This document shows positions 33,527-37,641 of a stretch of DNA of 37,641 bases, one piece after another. The DNA is from Solirubrobacterales bacterium (GTDB lineage Bacteria > Actinomycetota > Thermoleophilia > Solirubrobacterales > Solirubrobacteraceae), in NCBI GenBank assembly GCA_027451345.1, contig DAIDJO010000061.1, forward strand, positions 1-37,641. Reading direction: 5' to 3'. A model generated the notes under the pieces. It was not told the DNA's origin and did not search any database. It saw only the letters and a list, made by a program, of their open reading frames with translations. The position numbers were made by a program, and so were the translations under genes. Every line of letters begins with the position of its first letter. The first letter of the stretch is position 1.

Positions 33527-34041
33527 ATGTCGTTGGCGAGCGGAGGCACATCTGCGCATGACGACACGGTCGCAGCGCTCGAAGCGGTTCAGGGTCGAGT
33601 GCTGTGGTTGGCGAGGTCGATCATTCATCACGGGAACAAGGTCAGGGCGTCCGTTTCGGGCGTGAAGGTCGGCGGCCACCATGCCTCTTCGGCATCGATG
33701 ACGTCGAGCACACTGCGAGCGAGATCCGGCAGCTTGCTGCTGCCGTGCGGGAGCGGACTATTGCTCCCCCCGATCTCGCTGGCGGGACGTTCACCGTGTC
33801 GAACCTCGGGATGTTCGGGATGACGGCGATCACCCCGGTCATCAGTCCACCCGAAGTCGCGCTACTTAGCGTCGGGGCAACAAGAGCAACGCTTGCGCGC
33901 GTCGATGGCCAAAGCGTCGACCAGAAGCTCCTGACCCTCACGCTCTCCTGCGATCACCGAATCCTGTACGGCGCCGACGCCGCGCGCCTCCTCGCCGAGA
34001 TCCGCGAGCTACTCGAAGCCCCCCTGCGGCTCGCTTTCTAA
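33527..34041 (+). pseudogene. Deletion scar joining an E1 (pyruvate-dehydrogenase-type) start to an E2 acyltransferase end
   Basis: From the ATG at 33527 about 57 codons resemble the N-terminus of AceE/transketolase-type E1 proteins: LEAVQGRVLWLARSIIHHGN, then VSGVKVGGHHASSASM. Similarity stops near 33700. From about 33694, in another frame, the C-terminus of a dihydrolipoamide acyltransferase begins: IRQLAAAVRERTIAPPDLAG, GTFTVSNLGMFG, and LSCDHRILYGADAARLLAEI with the catalytic His in DHR. Most of E1 and the lipoyl and subunit-binding parts of E2 are missing, as after one internal deletion. Neither enzyme can work. The order regulator, E1, E2, E3 is that of a 2-oxoacid dehydrogenase operon. 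Confidence 0.75.
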
Positions 34042-34056
34042 CCAGGTCGCTTACCC

Positions 34057-35421
34057 ATGGAGGTGTTTGACGTCATCGTAATTGGCTCGGGGCCGGGCGG
34101 CTACGTGACCGCCATCAGGGCTGCCCAGCTTGGTTTCAAGACCGCTGTTGTTGAGAAGGACCAGGTCGGTGGTCGCTGCCTGAACTATGCGTGCATTCCC
34201 GCCAAGGCTGTGCTGCGCGTGGCTGATGTTGCGAGCGAGATTCGTGAGGCTGGGGAGTTCGGCATCACGGTCAACGAGCCGACGATTGATTTCGGTGCGG
34301 TGATGGAGCGCCGCAACAAGGTCGTGAAGTCGTTGACCGGTGGCGTGTCGGGGTTGTTCAAGAAGAACAGCGTTGAGCTGATCGAGGGTTCCGGGTCGCT
34401 GCGCGGCGAGGGCAGGGTGAAGGTCGGTGGCGACACCTACGAGGCGAGGTTCATCGTGCTGGCCACGGGCTCGGTGAAGCGACCGATCCCGGGCACCGAG
34501 TTTGGTGGGCGGGTGGTCGGCACCGAGGAGGCATGGGCGCTGAGCGAGCTCCCCAGGACGCTGGCGGTGATCGGTTCGGGCGCTTCGGGTTCTGAGATCG
34601 CGTCGGCGTATGCGCGCCTGGGTGTGAAGGTGCAGCTGTTTGAGGCTTTGGATCGTTTGCTGCCCTCCGAGGATGCCGACATCTCCAAGTTGGCCGAGCG
34701 TGGTTTCAAGCAGCAGGGGATTGATGTGCACACGGGCACGCTGGTCAAGGACCTCAAGACGGGCGAGAACTCGGTCACGTTCACATACGGCGAGGCTTCG
34801 GGTGAGGCCGGTTACGTCGTCATTGCCGCCGGGCGCGGGCCCGACATCGAGGGGCTCGGACTGGACACAGCAGGCGTGGCGCTCGACGAGCGCGGCCTGA
34901 TCCAGGTGGACGGCAGGATGCGCACCAGCGCGGCCGGGATCTACGCCATCGGCGACCTCGTTCCCGGGCCGGCACTGGCGCACAAGGCCTCCGATGAAGG
35001 GGTGATCGCCGTTGAGGACGCGGCCGGGTTCACCACGCACCCGATCAGCTACATCGATATTCCCCGCGCCACCTTCTGCACCCCTAACGTGGCGAGCTTC
35101 GGCCTCACCGAGGAGCAGGCGCGAGCCGAGGGCTACGACGTGGTGGTCGGCAAGGTGCCCTACGGCGCCGTCGGGGCCGGAACCGTCTATGGCGACCGCC
35201 AAGGCTTGGTCAAGATCATAGGTGACGAGCGGTTCGGTGAGTTGCTAGGCGCCCACATCATCGGCGCCAAGGCCACAGAGCTGATCCAGGAGCTCGTCAA
35301 CGCCAAGCTGCTGGAGGGTGGCTACCCCGAGGTCGCGCGGATCGTCCACGGACACCCGACGCTGTCTGAGGCCGTGATGGAGGCCGCACGCGCAGTCGAC
35401 GGTTGGCTGATTCACGGGTAG
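34057..35421 (+). CDS. lpdA: Dihydrolipoyl dehydrogenase (E3)
   Basis: A 454-residue flavoenzyme that reoxidises dihydrolipoyl groups with NAD. FAD binding is in VIVIGSGPGGYVTAI. The redox disulfide is Cys41-Cys46 in GGRCLNYACIPAK, a variant of the usual GGTCLNxGCIPSK. The NAD-binding loop is VIGSGASGSEIAS, the second FAD motif is AIGDLVPGPALAH, and the catalytic His-Glu pair is in HGHPTLSE. Length and all active-site residues are normal. Its E1 and E2 partners upstream have been deleted, so it either serves another 2-oxoacid dehydrogenase or glycine cleavage complex, or is drifting. The E1/E2 remnant ends 15 bp upstream. Confidence 0.93.
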   Translation: MEVFDVIVIGSGPGGYVTAIRAAQLGFKTAVVEKDQVGGRCLNYACIPAKAVLRVADVASEIREAGEFGITVNEPTIDFGAVMERRNKVVKSLTGGVSGLFKKNSVELIEGSGSLRGEGRVKVGGDTYEARFIVLATGSVKRPIPGTEFGGRVVGTEEAWALSELPRTLAVIGSGASGSEIASAYARLGVKVQLFEALDRLLPSEDADISKLAERGFKQQGIDVHTGTLVKDLKTGENSVTFTYGEASGEAGYVVIAAGRGPDIEGLGLDTAGVALDERGLIQVDGRMRTSAAGIYAIGDLVPGPALAHKASDEGVIAVEDAAGFTTHPISYIDIPRATFCTPNVASFGLTEEQARAEGYDVVVGKVPYGAVGAGTVYGDRQGLVKIIGDERFGELLGAHIIGAKATELIQELVNAKLLEGGYPEVARIVHGHPTLSEAVMEAARAVDGWLIHG

Positions 35422-35428
35422 AAGACAG

Positions 35429-35854
35429 ATGAGCGTAGAAGATCAGAAGCAGCTCATCACCGAGACCCTCAAGCAATCGACGGTATGGATTGCCGACGCG
35501 ACAGTCGAACGCACTGGAGACGGCTGGGCCGCTCGTCTGCTGCTCAATCCAGACGTGGCAGGAGGACGGGCGGAGCAGCAAGGAATGCGCGACAAGTCTC
35601 TCCGCTCGGCAATTAAGGAACCGAGGGTGATTCGTCTTCTTGATAGCTACATCACGGACGTGAATAAGGTGCTGCCGAGTTCGTGTCAGATCCTGTCTCG
35701 CGAGTTCGATGTCAGCCTCGAACCGGAGACCTCCACTCGTGCCAACGGCCAAGCGCCGGCTCGCTACAACGCTGAAGTCTCTGACAGTGGACGCTTGCCG
35801 GCCTCAGTCGATCGTCGTCGGTTCGGTCCTGTTTGCGTCTCCGGGCTGCGCTGA
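35429..35854 (+). CDS. Uncharacterised 141-residue protein between lpd and biotin carboxylase
   Basis: I recognise no family. It starts with an ATG seven bases after the lpd stop, and its stop overlaps the biotin carboxylase ATG (TGATG), so it is almost certainly translated in the operon. The first 100 residues look like a compact alpha/beta domain (IADATVERTGDGWAARLLLN, then VIRLLDSYITDVNKVLP). The last 35 are Arg-, Ser- and Pro-rich and probably disordered. There is no signal peptide or membrane helix. Its base composition appears less G+C-rich than its neighbours. It may be an accessory subunit of the acyl-CoA carboxylase, by position only. Confidence 0.6.
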   Translation: MSVEDQKQLITETLKQSTVWIADATVERTGDGWAARLLLNPDVAGGRAEQQGMRDKSLRSAIKEPRVIRLLDSYITDVNKVLPSSCQILSREFDVSLEPETSTRANGQAPARYNAEVSDSGRLPASVDRRRFGPVCVSGLR

Positions 35855-37641
35855 TGTTCACGAAGATCCTGGTGGCCAATCGTGGTGAGATCGCGCTCCG
35901 GGTGATTCGGGCGTGTGAGGAGCTTGGGGTGGCCACGGTGGCGGTGTATTCGGAGCTTGATCGTGAGGCGCCGCATGTGCGGCGGGCGGGTGAGGCGTTC
36001 CTGCTCGGGCCTGGGCCGGCGGCGGAGAGCTATCTGAATATCGAGCGGCTGGTCGAGGTGGTGCGCGTCTCGGGCGCCGAGGCGGTGCATCCTGGTTATG
36101 GGTTTCTGGCGGAGAACAGCGCGTTTGCTGCCCGGTTGGAGGAGCTCGGGATCGTGTTCATCGGCCCGTCCGCGAGCGCGATCGAGGCGATGGGCTCGAA
36201 GACCCGGGCGCGTGAGTTGATGGCCGCGGCGGGGGTGCCGATCGTGCCGGGGACGACTGAGCCGGTGGAGACGGTCGCGGACGCGCGGGCGATCATCGAT
36301 TCGATGATCGGCTACCCGGTGGCGGTGAAGGCGGCTGGGGGTGGGGGCGGGAAGGGGTTTCGGGTCGCGCTCTCGCAGGCGGAGCTCGAGGGCGCGTTTG
36401 AGGGTGCCGCGCGGGAGGGTGAGAAGTTCTTTGGTGACGCGACTGTGTATCTGGAGCGCTACCTGCCCGACCCGCGTCACGTCGAGGTGCAGATCCTGGC
36501 GGATAAGCACGGCAATGTCGTGCATCTCGGGGAGCGGGACTGCTCGTTGCAGCGGCGGCATCAGAAGTTGATCGAGGAGGCGCCGGCGCCGGCGGTGGCG
36601 GCGGTGCCGGGTTTGCGGGAGCGGATCGGCAGGATCGGCACGGACGCGGCGGCGGCGGTGAGCTATTCGGGGGCGGGGACGATCGAGGGCCTGCTGCAGG
36701 ATGGCGAGTACTTCTTTCTGGAGATGAACACGCGCGTGCAGGTCGAGCACTGCGTGACCGAGATGGTGACCGGGATCGACATTGTCAAGGAGGGGATCCG
36801 CGTTGCGGCCGGTGAGCCGCTCTCCTTCCGGCAGGAGGATGTGGTGCTGCGCGGGCACGCGATTGAGTGCCGTGTCAACGCCGAGGACGCCTCGCGCAAC
36901 TTCGCCCCCACGCCGGGCCGGATCGGTGCCTACACCGAGCCTTCGGGTCCTGGGGTGCGGGTCGATTCCGGGGTCGGCCCCGGCTCCGAGGTCAGTCCGA
37001 TGTATGACCCGATGGTCGCCAAGCTGATCGTCTGGGATGCCGATCGGGCGCAGGCCACCCGCCGGATGGTCCGTGCGCTGCGCGAATACCGGATCGAGGG
37101 CCTGACGACGCTGTTGCCGTTCCACGAGGCGATCCTGCAAACCGAGCAGTGGGCCCGGGCGGAGACCTGCCGGGACCTGATCGAGGATCGTGCGTGGTTG
37201 CAGGGGCTCGCGGTCCCGGCCGACCCTCCGTCCGCCGGGGCCCCGTCGGGGTCGCTGACGCAGGAGTACACCGTGGAGGTGTCCGGCAAGCGCTTCGAGG
37301 TCCGTGTCATGGGCCCGCCCTCCGCCCATGGCCCGCTGGCCATGGGCGGAGCGCCAGCGTCCCCGTCGGGGTCAGCCGCACGACCCGCGCCGCGCCGCTC
37401 CGCCCGCGCGAGCACCGGTTCCGGGCAGGGGCACGGGAACGGTGACGCGCTCGTCTCGCCGCTGCAGGGCACGATCTTCAAGGTGACGGTGACGCCCGGG
37501 CAGACCGTGCAGGAGGGCGACCTCATCTGCGTGATCGAGGCGATGAAGATGGAGAACGAGATCACCGCCCACCAGGCCGGGGTCGTCACCGAGCTGAGCG
37601 CCGCCGTCGGCGCCGCGATCTCGATCGGCGACACGCTCGCC
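35854..37641 (+). CDS. Acyl-CoA carboxylase alpha subunit: biotin carboxylase fused to biotin carrier domain (cut by window edge)
   Basis: 596 codons are visible. It begins with the biotin carboxylase N-domain (KILVANRGEIALRVIRACEE), followed by the ATP-grasp domain with the Gly-rich loop VKAAGGGGGKGF, ERDCSLQRRHQKLIEEAPAP, and the FLEMNTRVQVEH catalytic stretch. The C-terminal carboxylase domain contains RGHAIECRVNAEDASRNF. A Pro/Ala/Ser/Gly-rich linker from about residue 480 leads to a biotinyl domain with the biotin-accepting lysine in EAMKMEN (near 37550). It supplies carboxybiotin for acetyl- or propionyl-CoA carboxylation; the beta (carboxyltransferase) subunit is not in the window. Only a few C-terminal residues should be missing. 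Confidence 0.94.
   Translation, partial: MFTKILVANRGEIALRVIRACEELGVATVAVYSELDREAPHVRRAGEAFLLGPGPAAESYLNIERLVEVVRVSGAEAVHPGYGFLAENSAFAARLEELGIVFIGPSASAIEAMGSKTRARELMAAAGVPIVPGTTEPVETVADARAIIDSMIGYPVAVKAAGGGGGKGFRVALSQAELEGAFEGAAREGEKFFGDATVYLERYLPDPRHVEVQILADKHGNVVHLGERDCSLQRRHQKLIEEAPAPAVAAVPGLRERIGRIGTDAAAAVSYSGAGTIEGLLQDGEYFFLEMNTRVQVEHCVTEMVTGIDIVKEGIRVAAGEPLSFRQEDVVLRGHAIECRVNAEDASRNFAPTPGRIGAYTEPSGPGVRVDSGVGPGSEVSPMYDPMVAKLIVWDADRAQATRRMVRALREYRIEGLTTLLPFHEAILQTEQWARAETCRDLIEDRAWLQGLAVPADPPSAGAPSGSLTQEYTVEVSGKRFEVRVMGPPSAHGPLAMGGAPASPSGSAARPAPRRSARASTGSGQGHGNGDALVSPLQGTIFKVTVTPGQTVQEGDLICVIEAMKMENEITAHQAGVVTELSAAVGAAISIGDTLA

Noticed and set aside
33604..34041. Functional short E2 acyltransferase starting at a GTG
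   Set aside because: It lacks lipoyl and E3-binding regions and half of the catalytic domain, and the first 30 codons are out-of-frame E1 sequence.

Overview
The window is G+C-rich throughout, with densely packed and translationally coupled genes, GTG/TTG starts and actinobacterial-type regulators (GntR/FCD, ROK, TetR, XRE). It looks like an actinobacterial chromosome. A Solirubrobacterales-like soil lineage is my guess from gene style, not something the sequence proves.

Region 1 (1-15167) is the right part of an integrative and conjugative element (ICE). On the minus strand lie a MobF/TrwC-type relaxase (cut by the left edge), a coupled 74-residue ORF, a VirD4/TraG coupling protein and a small excisionase-type HTH protein. 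Divergent to them is an XRE regulator, and the shared intergenic region holds a 21-bp-period repeat array. At the other end a tyrosine integrase faces a 45-bp displaced 3' fragment of a tRNA-Lys(CTT) gene (15123-15167), the expected scar of integration into a tRNA 3' end. The intact tRNA and the other element end should lie left of the window.

Between the conjugation genes and the integrase sits a self-contained catabolic cargo (4434-12898). It has a ROK-family repressor divergent from a tightly coupled operon: ROK sugar kinase, SIS-domain sugar-phosphate isomerase/deaminase, ribose-type ABC importer (binding protein, permease, single-domain ATPase), a YhfX-like PLP alanine-racemase-fold protein and a phosphotriesterase-like amidohydrolase. 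The last two resemble the paired YhfX/YhfV genes of the poorly understood enterobacterial yhf operon, here wired to sugar import and phosphorylation. This is the best candidate for an undescribed pathway.

Region 2 (15380-27560) is a peptide uptake and breakdown operon flanked by decayed insertion sequences. A divergent GntR/FCD regulator precedes an oligopeptide-binding protein, two permeases (C-type before B-type), two ATPases, an S9 (DPP4/prolyl-oligopeptidase-type) serine peptidase, a prolidase-like amidohydrolase and a class IV aminotransferase whose expected PLP lysine is read as arginine. Inferred role: import and hydrolysis of (probably proline-containing) peptides.

Region 3 (27670-31421) holds a minus-strand set of alpha/beta-hydrolase and two short-chain dehydrogenases, divergent from a TetR regulator with a perfect 9-bp-arm operator, followed by an IS3 fragment. 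Region 4 (31445-32920) is an apparently complete IS3-family element with terminal inverted repeats.

Region 5 (32924-37641) has a hairpin cluster, an Lrp/AsnC regulator, a deletion scar that joins the start of a pyruvate-dehydrogenase-type E1 gene to the end of an E2 acyltransferase gene, an intact dihydrolipoyl dehydrogenase, an unidentified 141-residue protein and a biotin carboxylase/biotin carrier fusion cut by the right edge.
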